64,000 bases of DNA from Tomocerus qinae (Eukaryota > Arthropoda > Collembola > Entomobryomorpha > Tomoceridae): contig CM034547.1 in NCBI GenBank assembly GCA_020055645.1, positions 21,739,013 through 21,803,012 on the forward strand. Reading direction: 5' to 3'. Shown here piece after piece: positions 49,901 to 61,906 of this stretch. How positions within the stretch are numbered: the first letter of the stretch is position 1; each line of letters begins with the position of its first letter. The notes under the pieces were generated by a model. It did not search any database. It was not told the origin of the DNA and saw only the letters and a list, made by a program, of their open reading frames with translations. The translations under genes and the position numbers were made by a program.

Positions 49901-52900
49901 TCACGAATCTATATCATCACGCTCATCATCATAAGATGTTGTCGAATGAGGAGAATCAAAATTTGTCGCTCTTTCTGGCGAGTAGAAAGAAGGATCCAAT
50001 GCATCTTGCCGAGCTGGACTGTCCAATGCGTCTTCGTCCCCCCCTCGATTAGCTTCCTCTTGATCCCCATTTGGATGCATTTCTGTTGTTGATGTGGCTG
50101 GACTTAAAGCCAGTCCTTTGTTATCCACCCCTTCCAATTCATCTGACAGTAATTCGTCACTCGGATCGGTTGTTGACGATTCCTCTTCGCTGGGCTGGTA
50201 AAAAACGTAATAAAAATGTATTAGCAATACCTAGGAATTTTGCCATTTCTTTCACCAAAATGATGTTATGCAAATAAGAAAATTAAAAATCCTTTCCTAG
50301 CCACAAATTATATATCAACCTTTCAAACAAATAATTGATGATTTTCAAGATTTGCAAAAACCTAGTTTTTCAAAAGTGCATTTTTATACATGAAGAGCAA
50401 ATATTATTGTTACGCGTACAGCTAACATATCTAGCATTGAGGAAGGATCTTTACTTATAGACACCATTTTTAGTGATTTAGGAGTAAAATCTTTGAAGAG
50501 TTATTCCTTCCTAGGAATCTTGGGACATGCCTTGGAGTCATCTGTGTCCGAAGAACAGGATGGGATAGTGTAGACTACAGTTAATCAATAAATAACTTAA
50601 TTTTTCAATTGCTGCTTTTCTGTTTAACCAAATATAACAGCTGACATTTTTCTCATAAGTAGGTCAACTTAAAACATGGACCATAAAGAACTTTGTAGTA
50701 TACTACCTAACGTCTAAACTAAAATATATATTATCTATTAGGGACTTGGGGAACTATTTAATTCATATTGATTTGGACGTAAGCCTTATTATTACATGAA
50801 GTAGTAATTTTCTGTACAACTGAAATGATATTTATTGATAGAATTACATCTTTGAAAATGTTGTAAATTGTGTTCTGACAACAATACAAAGTGCTAATTT
50901 TTGTAGCGCATTGCAACAACATGCTTTTAGCTTTTATGAGTGACCCTTACCGAATGACATAATAGAAAGCATAGTAGAATTTAATTGATTCAAAACAATG
51001 CAAGTAACCCTATTACGGTTATACCAATTGAAAAATGCATCTCAAATTGGGTCAACGTAGTAAAATGGTCCGAGTCTGGTGTATTAGACGTCAATTTCCT
51101 ACGGCAATACATTTTATAAGCAGCAACTATTGAGTTGAGCAACCAATTTTATCTGCGTTACAACAGGAATACTAATTTAGTTGGAAAGTAAGCGTTTACT
51201 TTGCTTATGCATGAACTTGTTTTTCTTATTAGATTCTTGTATATTGTAATGTAACACAATTTTTGCCAGCCTTTGTAAATTACTGTGATTGTACATTACA
51301 CTATATAAACCATGTACAATAGTACTTACCTGTCCACACTTCACATGCTTATCTTCGTCTTGATTATTTGCTATTGTAATTGAGAATAAGTTAACTATTG
51401 TTCATTGAATACGGCAATGGCTGTTCCGTATGTCTATCCCTGACCACGACAACTTTTTTGCGCGCAGATAAAATAATTACCTTCATTTAGGAGAATACAG
51501 ATTAAAATACATGCCAGTTGGTCAATGGAATAAACCACGATCACCCTAGGGTTGGGTTTTCAATAAAAATTATAGTCCAAAAGATCCTCACAATTCATTC
51601 CTAATTTTGTGCAGCAAAGACCAAAGTCTTTAAGACTCCTGCCTTCTGACAATTAAGACTGGGATATATGCGTAGCGACATAAACCAAGTGTAATGATGA
51701 CGAGCATTATTAATTGAAGACTAAATCATAAACATTTTAAATATTCATACTAGTTATATGCAATTTGTTCGTCATCTCACTTTAAATTAGTAAGTACTGA
51801 AAAGCCATTTATCCCATTACCATCGTTCACTTACCCAATATATTTTGCTGATTCTACAAGAATTTGCAGATACAGGAAATTGTAGCAACTAATGATTCTT
51901 TCGTACAACATAACTGAACTAGATTTACAAATAAGGTATGAAATGTATATCTGTGTAGACGAGCTCATTTTTGCTTTTAATGAACTGGATTGACTATGTC
52001 TAATTGAAAACTAGTCTCATACGGTACCATACTAGAGTATTCAAGGTGTACCATAATAAAATAATAACATCTGCTCTAAGAATATGTAACTTACGGAATA
52101 ATCAGGATCATCGGCACTTTTGTAATCATCTTCGACATCAAATAAATCTCTGCTGAGCCGTCTAGTAGCTGAACCTTCCCCGGAAGCGCCAGCAACTCCC
52201 TTTTCCTTCACTTGATCTTCACTCTGCTTCTCATGCGGACTAAGGCCCCCATTTTGAGTGGGGAGTGAGGATGCACCAGATTCACCACTGGATGGATGAG
52301 TTGGTGTGTCATAATCTGTACCTGAACTGGAACGTTTCCTTTTCTCCACAGACTATATAATAAGAAATGCCATGGAATATTATTATTTTATTCCACGCCT
52401 AATCGATTGCTTCATGACACTTGATAAAGCATTTATTTTGTAGTTTATTATGTACATGTCAAGAAAAAAAGGTTAAGAAATAAAGTTTACTCTTAGTCGG
52501 GAATTATTCAAATGATCATCATTTCGATACTCTACAGGTAGTTCAAAAACCGCACTGCTCTGTCTCTTAAACAAAGAAAATGGAAAAAAATTCGGCCAGG
52601 AAATTCTCCAGTAGGATGTTGACCTCTTCAGGCGCTTTTTAGGTGATATCTTCATTTAAATAAATGGTCCATAAAATGTAGCAGAATTATCCTACATTAT
52701 TTGGCTACACATGTGATATTTTATAACATTTTACTAGTGCAGTCAAAAACAAGGGGACTTACAATCTTACGATCCTGTAATGTGCCATCCAAAACATCTC
52801 TATGTAAAATCCTTGCAGCAAACTTCAGCAATTTTCTTGCAATCATCGATGCTTGTAGCTATATATACGATTTAAGAATGACAATAAGGTAGTTCGAAGG

Positions 52901-53316
52901 AAATTCCAATAAAATGTTTACTCAAATTACCAAGCAAAATGCAGGAAGCCAAAAAATTTTGTTGAACAATGAAGTAGTTACAGGAACATTTGTGACTTTC
53001 GTTGAAGAAACAACGACTCCAGATGGACCAGGTGTCATACTAATATCCAAAAGAAGTTTTATTCTTTTCATCTCGTTGACTTCCTCACAGTTCGGACCTA
53101 ATAGTAGGTTCAATAATATCATCAAGAACATAATATATTATTTATATTTTGTAAAATACAAATGCTGCAATTAAGTGAATGTTTCTTACTTTGGGGATCA
53201 CAATTTCGGTGTTGTCCATGATTATGGTAGCCAATTGAGTCTCCAGCAGTAGGAACTGCATTCGAAACGATTTTGTCGAATATATCAAGGATTCTAATGC
53301 AAGTTGACAAACCAAA
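49901..53316 (-). CDS. Unknown multi-exon protein with charged Ser-rich C-terminus (5' end not located)
   Basis: Six exons read on the minus strand: 53316-53190, 53097-52931, 52858-52763, 52649-52491, 52352-52095 and 50194-49901. They are joined in compatible phase and give 366 residues to a TGA at 49901. The first exon is preceded by an acceptor and lacks a Met, so at least one upstream exon is missing. The N-terminal part is hydrophobic/amphipathic (STCIRILDIFDKIVSNAVP; KIFWLPAFCLLQASMIARKL; KFAARILHRD), with a His/Cys-rich loop (YHNHGQHRNCDPQSPNC). The middle is basic (SPKKRLKRSTSYWR; VEKRKRSSS). The last 180 residues are Ser/Asp/Glu-rich and probably disordered. The acceptor before 52649 is weak. 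I do not recognise the family. Confidence 0.55.
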
Positions 53317-54566
53317 CTGGATAGCGAAAGTAAAAATTTGGTAAATCATGATAAAATATTTTAGAAATATTATAGCAAAAATAACCAGGAAAAACTCAAA
53401 TAAATATCTCTAATAAATTCCAGGATGACAACTTTAGAAAGGAGTTCCTACGAGTCCAAAAAGCTTGCCGGCAGCCCACCTCAGCTTGCTAGTGACTGGG
53501 GTGGTAAGTCCCCATTATGATAGATAGTTTTACAAATGCTAAAGCACAACTTTTATCGATGCATTGCATTGATAACAGATAATGTGTCGCCTAAACCCTC
53601 TTCAACTTGGGACTCTAACTTGTTTACGTCATTCATAATGTAAAACGTTATCGTTTCGTGAAAATTCAAATGTGCATCTTAATACCTTTCGTTTACCTAT
53701 GATGCATTTTCACGAAGTTTAATCTACTTGTCAAAGCATCATAGTTCTATTGTGGTGCATCGATAACCCAATATTATATTCGTAGCAAAACACAATCAAG
53801 GTATATGACACTTATACAGGTAATTATTTGTTCAACAGGTCTTTGACTGGGTTGACAGCTTATTTGACATTCATATTCATAAACATGACCACGAATCTTT
53901 TGTGCCACTTCCAAAATAAATGTTTACCTTATGGTTATTAATATGTCTGTTCTTACAGTTTTTTTACACTATTTAGTAAAATGAGATGGATTTAGGTGTG
54001 CAGCTTTGGTTTCTGGTGAGACATTCTGGTAATATTTTACATATGAAATCCTATCTCTTCACGAGGGATATTTGTACATATGTAAATCTGTTAAACACAG
54101 CACTTATATAAATTATAACAACTATAAAGTTCACGAACCTGCATCCTATCAACCATAATGTAACTGCACTCACATCAAGTACAAAGGTATGCAAGCATAC
54201 ATCTATATCTTTATTATGTGGTATTAAGCACTCAAGTATACACAACCAGTCACCAACCCTCCACAATATATTTTAGCTATGTAATTTATGGTCGACTTAA
54301 TTTACATATCTGATTACTCCAGAGCACAATTCTCGGTCAAGTACAAGTTTTATTTTGGCGTATTTATTCAGACAATGCATTTAACATGTAATTGAATAGC
54401 GATCCAAATCAAATGGCAATGTGTCGACTCATATATTCTTGGTGTAATTGGGTGATTGTATGTAGACCTACGACCTATAGCAGCTTGCATTGAGCATAGA
54501 ATGTGCACTTACTAAGCTTTTATTTTCTGATAATAATTAAATGCAAAATATGCTGACAGAGGTTCA
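53317..54566. other. Upstream of the unknown minus-strand gene; isolated exon-like segment on plus strand
   Basis: Position 53423 follows a plausible plus-strand acceptor (AATTCCAG). The segment 53424-53512 then reads open from ATG and ends at a good donor (GGGGTG|gtaagt). Its GC is higher than its surroundings. I could not find partner exons, so it is not called as a gene. The missing 5' exon of the minus-strand gene should also lie here or further right. Confidence 0.3.
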
Positions 54567-55875
54567 GGGGCCGCATCCTGCCCCCTATCGGACTAGCTTT
54601 GCAAGCCAACAGTGAGTCAATTTCTAGTCCAAGTGAATCCACAATGCTGCTTGAAACTGTCTATGACCTTAGCCCTAGCCTAACCACTTTCAAGATAGCT
54701 TTTCTTGAGCCAACTTAGAGGATTCAGTCTTAAATACGGTCTTTGTCACAAACCAAATCCTAAATTTGGCTAACATATTTAGCCGTTAGCTCTTTCCAAG
54801 CCAGTTTCCTTAGTCAACTCTTGAGGTGACTAAGTTGGAAGTTTCAATTTAAAAATACAAGAAAAATAAAATTTTTGTAAGAAATTTTAAATTTCTTAGT
54901 GAATCACGATCATTGTCATCAACAAATAATGTATCAAGGTCATTGGAGTGGTCGACTAAAAAATTCAGTCAACTGCTATTTCGTTAAAACTTACCATACA
55001 GTAATAATAGAAAAATGTTTCCCAAATGGCTGTTCCGTTTTTTATACTAGACAATGAAAAAACACGAAGATAAGCTCATCTCTTATCTCAATCATCCCTA
55101 TCCACAATCTCAGTACCCATCTCCTTACCCTCCTCCTCGCCCGTCTCCTCACCATATCAATGCCCTCCTTCTTGCCCATCTCCTCACCATCTCAGTACTC
55201 TCCTCTTCGCTCATCTCCTCACCATCTCAGTACCCTCCTCTGTGCTCATCTCCTCACCATCTCAGCACCCTCCACTTTGCTCATCGCCTCACCACCTCAG
55301 TATCCTCCTCTTCGCTCATCTCCTCACCATCTCAGTACCCTCCTCTTTGCCCATCTCCTCACCATCTCAGCACCCTCGTCTTTGCTCATCGCCTCACCAT
55401 CTCAGTATCCTCCTCTTCGCTCATCTCCTCACCATCTCAGTACCCTCCTCTTTGCTCATCTCCTCACCATCTCAGTACCCTCCTCTTCGCTCATCTCCTC
55501 ACCATCTCAGTACCCTCCTCCTCACCCATCTTGCCAACCTCGCATTTCTCGCCCCTTTAAAATGATGTTTCTGCTTCGTCCGATATAATTTCCAACAATA
55601 GTCATCTTACGCTAAATCTTTTGTCACTGTGCTGGTAGCTAGTAGGATTATTATTATTATTGCAATGTTGTTTATTTCAAATTGTCCGCCAAAATTGGTC
55701 TTTTGAATGGCTAGAAAGTAGCTTGAAATAGGCTTGAACCTGAGACCGTGGTTAGCCTAGCCCAAAAACTGTTGAGGATTGAGTCTAACTAGGAGACTTG
55801 AAACGGTCTATGACTAGACTTGAAATATTAAGGCAGTTTTCAGACTTAGTCCGATAGGGGGCAGGATGCGGCCCC
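54567..55875. mobile_element. 1.3-kb element with perfect 29-bp terminal inverted repeats
   Basis: GGGGCCGCATCCTGCCCCCT and the next nine bases (ATCGGACTA) at 54567-54595 are repeated as reverse complement at 55847-55875, with 28 or more bases identical. Subterminal regions on both sides share further diverged similarity (CTAGCCTAACCAC and TTGAAAC(T/G)GTCTATGAC(C/T) type motifs). There is no transposase. The interior carries a 35-bp minisatellite. This is the structure of a non-autonomous DNA transposon (hAT-like ends are conceivable because the left flank reads CAGGGG, but no 8-bp target duplication is visible). Confidence 0.75.
55120..55545. repeat. 35-bp pyrimidine-rich minisatellite
   Basis: About twelve tandem units with the consensus GCTCATCTCCTCACCATCTC and AGTACCCTCCTCTTC. 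The plus strand is almost entirely pyrimidine apart from the CA/AG steps. Because 35 is not a multiple of three and the unit contains no stop in any phase, all three plus frames stay open (107, 142 and 168 codons), each reading the same 35-residue super-repeat. I regard these as noncoding. Confidence 0.9.
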
Positions 55876-56290
55876 AGAAGACCAAGAGTATGCTATTCTA
55901 AACTGTGCATTGAATAACGGAGAGACGCTTGTGCATTGCATTAAAATGTGCTTTACTGTATAATCTTTTGATTACAGAGTCCATGTGTTAGATTGCACAG
56001 CAAACAAAACATGAAAACTTGGACATACATGCAAACACTCAGCCTTAAATTTTCAATAATGTAGAGTAACGAACATAAAATGACTGTAACAGTAGACAAA
56101 TTACAATTATTTCAACAAAACAAAAACATTGAACTTATATGTCCCTTTTCCATGATACCGTGAATACAATACACAATATTTACATGTACTTATACTTACA
56201 TGGCTCAAGATAATGTGCAATAGTGCAATGCATAATAGCTATACACTTTAACATACTATTTCATATTTGTAGGTATTTGTAAAATAGCTT
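55876..56290. other. 3' flank of the esterase-like gene
   Basis: AT-rich spacer that includes the 3' UTR of the minus-strand carboxylesterase-like gene. No other feature is seen. Confidence 0.4.
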
Positions 56291-59200
56291 TCAATAATGG
56301 TTTATGTATTTCCAAAATGAGAGTCTTTTCATGTACGGTATTTGAACAAGATCAAATTCGGTATTGATATCCAAAATTTTAGGATTTCCTGGAGAATATG
56401 GAATCCAAAAGCGATGATGCATGTCTTTATTCTCTGGTACATTCATTGTTGGCTCTCTGTATATAATTTATAGAAAGGTCATTGTAATACATCTCATAAT
56501 ACCAAGTGGTAAAAACGTTTATGCCTATGTTTAATTTGGAGTGATGCGTTAATTTAAAAAATTAACTTACCCAGTGGTTGCAAAATTTGACCAGAGGTTT
56601 ACCATATTTTCTGCAATGATAAAGTCCTTACTTGTAGGATGCAAAGCTGGGAAATATTCGGTACTGTTGAAAATGTACTGCAGGTCATCATTGTGCATGA
56701 CTCCTAGAAAGTTAGCAAAAGATCTTAAAGTTATTGTAGATGATCAAGGGTGTAATGGGAATAGTTCTTGAAGACAATAATGATAATTTGATTGCTTAAC
56801 CACAAAACAAAGCAAGTACTACCATTAGATATGAAGCCAGGACAGAAGAGTTAGAAATTTAGAGAATAAAATTGATTTACCCCAATCGTGAGGTTGGAAA
56901 CGAAGTTTTTCTGGAATTCCATGCTGTCCTTTGTAACTAAAAACGTATCCATAAGCAGGAGAGTTGACGTAACGTGTGTGAATCTCCAATGCCTTTTTGA
57001 AAGGGACATTGAAGAAACGATCACCAAACATCTGCAAAACATCGCACAATTAGTTCTATAAAACTTTTTAATATTCGGAACAAATCATTGATATGAATAA
57101 ATGCGATCCATTAATGCATATAAAGTAGCATTCAGATGGATTTATTCAATTAAACTTATTATTATATGTGAAAAAATAATCCTAAATGTCATATCCAAAA
57201 GTAGAAATGCATTTTTAGCAACCTAAATGGCCCATCTGGTTCATACATTTAGCGATATAACTACAAGTCTAGTATATCTCTATCGCCGAGAAACGGAATA
57301 GTTGACAGTAAAATATTTATGACTAAAATGAAAATAGGTAGCTGAGGTCTGGTTCCAGAATAAGCTTTAGAATGAATGTGGAGATTCGTTTTGATGTAAT
57401 ACATCTGTTTATAATAGTAATGAACTCCTATATCGAAACTTACTTGGCCAATATCTTTGATGGTTTCGGATCCATCAAGACTGAATCTTTGCTTGAAGTG
57501 TCCCAAATAGAAGTTATGAATTTCACTAGTGACTTCTGGGGCTGTTTGAAGTGCTGCAGGTATGGCTTTGTCTAACTCCTTAAGGAATCTTTTCGTTCCT
57601 AACAGGCCCAGATGGTTAACTGAAAAGTAAAACAAATCATAATTATACAAAATACTAATACACATGATTTTTATTATTTAATATATGCTATCATGAGATA
57701 AATGTGTATGTACTTAAGCATAAAATTTTAGGAATGTACATAATTTTAAGATTTCTGAGCACACCATGTTATCCAACAAGGGTAAGCATTCAATAAAAAT
57801 ACATGGTATAGGTAGTAATAGAATAAAATCTCTAGTTTTTTTAATGAAAGGATATTTCAAATCTGCGATAAATTGTAGTTTCGAATAATAATGAATTGAT
57901 TGCATTTCTTGAATGATCTTTTATTACTTAAACATACTCCATCATTGATATTAAATTCATGCAACTCAAGTTCCTAGCCAAGTGGCCGAGCCCATTTATA
58001 CTTAAAACAAAGCCTTACCCAAAGGAAATATCTCTCCTTCATCTTTGGTTATGCCGACTATCCAAGGCTTCTCTGATACTTCTTTATTTTTATAAAGATT
58101 TTCAGGTGTATCCAAAACGAAAGCATCTTCGTGGTTATGTTCTACAACTGGGCCAAAGAGGACACTTGGAAATTCCATCCATTGCTGTAAAAATTAAAGA
58201 ATTACTGATTATATAGCATATGTAAGTAAAATGCATGCCTCCAGCAACTGTGGCTTGGGCTTGGGTTCTTAATGGCATTTGGACAGAATAAACAAAAATG
58301 ACACTCACGTATAATTTGTACTGATGTGAAACTAAATTCTTAGCTTTGATCGTTCTCATGCATGTCATCGTTTCTTCTGCCTTGTCAGTTGGACACCAAA
58401 AATCTTCAGCGAATTTTTCAGAAACGGCACGTGTTTTAGGGAAAGCCCAATGACTAAATGCATTTCCACTCTGACTTATCGCAGCAGCAAATAAGCCTGA
58501 AGTTTTAAGGAAATTAAATGATGATTTCAAAGCTAGTTATTTAGCTAGTTAAAATTAAATATCACTTTCCCCAAAATTGCATGTGTCAAATAAAGAATAA
58601 ATTACCTTTGGTAAGAGGAGACATCATATGAAGATGAGCTGCAACACCACCAGCATCTTGACCTACTAAAACTATTCTGTCACGATCTCCTCCCATTCTT
58701 TCAATGTTTTCAACAACCCAGCCTAAAGCTAGCGACTGGTCCTGTAAAAGTGTCATATTATTACCAAAATATCCGTACAATTACCTATGTAGGTAGATAA
58801 AAATTACAATCATTTAAAATGTTTATATTACTTTTAGACCAAAGTTTCCGGCACCATCATCGTCTCCTGAGCTAAAGAAACCTATAAGGACATTCAAGAA
58901 TATTTAATTTATTGGAAAACTGTTTTGTACAATTTTAGGAACTTTCTTCCTAAAGATTATGCATGCAAGAAATGCCTTTGGTGCATCTTGCATGTTTTCA
59001 TGTAGGAACACAAACGGGTTATTCTATTATTGTAGGTAGGTACTAATTTGTTGAAAACTACATCACGATTTGACTGACATCATCGAATCAGCTTGACAGC
59101 AACTACCTGGTCGTATATGTATAGTATTGGCACTGGGGTACCTTTCTTAAACGCTAATGCATAAAGAATAGGCAATAATGCCTTAATTATGTACCATTTC

Positions 59201-60313
59201 ACTCACACTGTAGCAGAAAGAAGGAATAGATTTGGAATTTTTGGGTATGGCAATTTACCATTTTGAGAAAAACGAAATCATTATCAACTGGTATACGAAT
59301 AATTTATAGGATAGATAAGGAGCATTAATAGGTTTGTTCATACAACTCTCACTTTCTGAGATATTTTTCTCAGACCCTCAATTAAAAGAATACTCATCCG
59401 CAATAGAACACAAAATTTTTTTAGAGTAAAACCGCACATTTACTTACCAAGTGGGCCAAGACGGTAATTCAAGGTGACAAGAATCACATCTTCATCCAAT
59501 AAGTACGAAGGGCCAAAATAATTTCCTGAGCCGTATTGAAAGAAACCTCCATGCAGAAATATTATGACAGGAACTTTTCCATCTTTGTCCAACTGTGGAA
59601 GCCCACAATGATATTTAATGGTTGGTGAATTATTTTTAGAATATTAGTAAATCAGATTTCTTATATTTCGGAGGATATTGGGGATAAGTTAATTAAATGT
59701 ATTACTTTTGGTTATATAGCTCTATGAAAGACTTACTTGAGGAATGTAGACATTCAAAAATAGGCAATTTTCCTCCCCAATTACATTGTAATATCTTAGG
59801 GGATCCATTTGCATACACACAGGACCTTTTTTCGTACCATTCAACACTTCTGTCCATGGTTTTTTTCTCTCTGGATTCTGAAAAAGAAAATCGTAAAAAG
59901 GAAAAAAATCGTAAAAATAGTCAAAATATTTATCTTAGATACTTTTATAACGTTCTAAAGATCCTTACACTGAATCTAAGGAGTCCCACAGGTGGTTCGG
60001 CATAAGGAATTCCTTGATAATAACATAAACTTTGTAAGTTCAATAAAATGTATCTACATTTAAGAATCACGGAAAGGAACTGTTTATTTATAATGTGTAT
60101 TTATAAAGAATTACCTTCAAAAGCCGCAATATTTCTGCCCTTGATACTAGTCATGTAATATCCTCTAACATCACCGTAGACAGTTTTGAATAACGGTTTG
60201 TAATCATAGTTAATTAAGAACTTTGGTGGAGTATTTGGTGCTGGGAAAGTCACATCACAAACAATAATGCTGCACAGCAATCCGGCAAATCTAACAGCCT
60301 GTGTAACTGTCAT
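56291..60313 (-). CDS. Carboxylesterase-family protein with catalytic Ser replaced by Asp (predicted non-catalytic)
   Basis: Twelve minus-strand exons (60313-60115, 60012-59969, 59877-59737, 59592-59448, 58881-58832, 58741-58606, 58496-58309, 58184-58019, 57619-57444, 57031-56881, 56703-56571, 56456-56291) give 564 residues, normal for insect carboxylesterases. A signal peptide covers about residues 1-22. Family landmarks are GIPYAEPPVGLLRF, EENCLFLNVYIPQ, the oxyanion-hole HGGFFQYGSGN, AISQSGNAFSHWAF, the acid E350 in GITKDEGEIF, and His469 in GVMHNDDLQYIF. The nucleophile elbow, normally GxSxG, reads GQDAGG with Asp222 (codon GAT, 58657-58655), so hydrolysis by the usual mechanism is not expected while Glu and His remain. 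There is no C-terminal membrane segment, so a secreted binding protein, not a neuroligin-type adhesion receptor, is likely (inference). Confidence 0.88.
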
Positions 60314-61906
60314 TTTGGAAATAAATTAATGACTATTAATGTATCACGTTCACGAGTGCAGAGCGGAGAATATAACGTAGTCGGGAAGATGGACACGGAA
60401 TAAATAAAAAAAGAAATACAGGTCAGTAAGTGAGACTAGTGAGAATAAAAATATTTTTATTCCCGTAAACTCGTAAGTAGGAAGTCTGTAGTATTTCTGT
60501 TTGAGCGGAGTGTAAAAAAGAAAAGTGAACTCCTACAGAGGGGTTGCTGTAATAAAGTCCCAGTTAATTCACTACAGCTTAAACCGTAACGGTAACTGTT
60601 CGAGTAGTTATGCATGAATGAAGCTGTGGCAGCTTTTCAGAAATAATCATTGGGAAATGGAAGTTGTTTTGCTCTGTAATTGCATGTAGGTAAGAGCGAC
60701 CTTTATGCATACCCTGTCTGTAGTAACCCTCACCAACTTTCTTTGGCCAAAAGAATATATTCAAGTCAAAGGTAAGGTAAGTTTTTCTCGAAAAAAACTG
60801 TCCATATAATATTACGTTGGATTGGATGTCGAGTGAAATCAGTTGCAAAAGAATCATATCAAATCCTTCAACAATAACGAAAAAGAGTGCTAAGGTACTT
60901 TACCTTCCAATTAACCTACTGGTGCATGTATTATGTACGGCAAAACAAATGTGTATGTGCATCTCCTTATGCATAGCACAGATCAACAAATAATGTACCT
61001 GTCTGTCTGTATGTGTGATCCTCACACTCTGCCATATAAGATCATATCACAGAAACATAAATATGCGTTACTCCACTTATTTTCTTACCCATACTCTTAC
61101 TCTCAATCGCAATTCTCAATCAGTAGTTGCGGTTGGAGTATGCAAATTGCAAGTTGCTCTCCTAGTCATTTTCTTTTTATCTAAGAAATAATAAAATCGT
61201 AATCTTGCATGTACTTATGCTTATGCGTGCATGAGGATATACAGAAGTGATTGATTGATTTCCAGATAGTCCTGTGACTCATTTGCATTGGAAAATTCAT
61301 TTCACTCATACCGTGCATTGAACGATAAATTTGTTATAGGCATTATTTAATCAATCATCTAGTTCAACTGGTTTTTTCCTTACGACTCTCTTATTTCATT
61401 CCTTCCGGCTGTGTGTAATGTGTGTAATGAATGTAATCCTATAACCTTTTACTGCCCTCCGTATATACACATACTCTGTCTGTTCTCTCTAATCCTTTGT
61501 GTACAATATACTACTGTCTACTTCACAAAATTAATTCCTTGATGCTATCAAAAGTAATTACTACAACCAAAGACAAGAAGGAGGGAAAATAGTCAACTAT
61601 TACTTCCACATAAACATCATTAGCTAACTCATAAGTTTTGAATTAGATTCATTTCATTTCATCCACTTTCATTTAATTTACTACTGAGTGAGCTTACTGA
61701 CAGAACGTTTCTTTTGTGTAAAATACACCTTCTAGCGCCTAGCAACACAGTGGCACATGACACCTGCCATCTCTAATGTAGACATATCTGTACTTCACTT
61801 TTGTTAAACTTTCGGCTATAACAATCATTAATTTTCGTGGCTAATATTTTTTCTTTATTATCAAATAACTGACCCCTGGCTAATTAGACTTGTTAATAAG
61901 AGTGCG
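60314..61906. other. Upstream of the esterase-like gene, no other gene recognised
   Basis: This holds the promoter and 5' UTR of the minus-strand esterase-like gene. Short frames (60579-60857 minus, 60933-61184 plus) show no conserved motif. Confidence 0.4.

Noticed and set aside
51320-51390. Possible 41-base extra exon of the unknown minus-strand gene (good acceptor and donor)
   Set aside because: Its length would break the phase between the flanking exons (both phase 0), so it is left out unless transcripts show it.
55054-55588. Three overlapping plus-strand open frames of 107-168 codons
   Set aside because: They are the three reading phases of a 35-bp pyrimidine minisatellite without stop codons, and all give the same repeat peptide.
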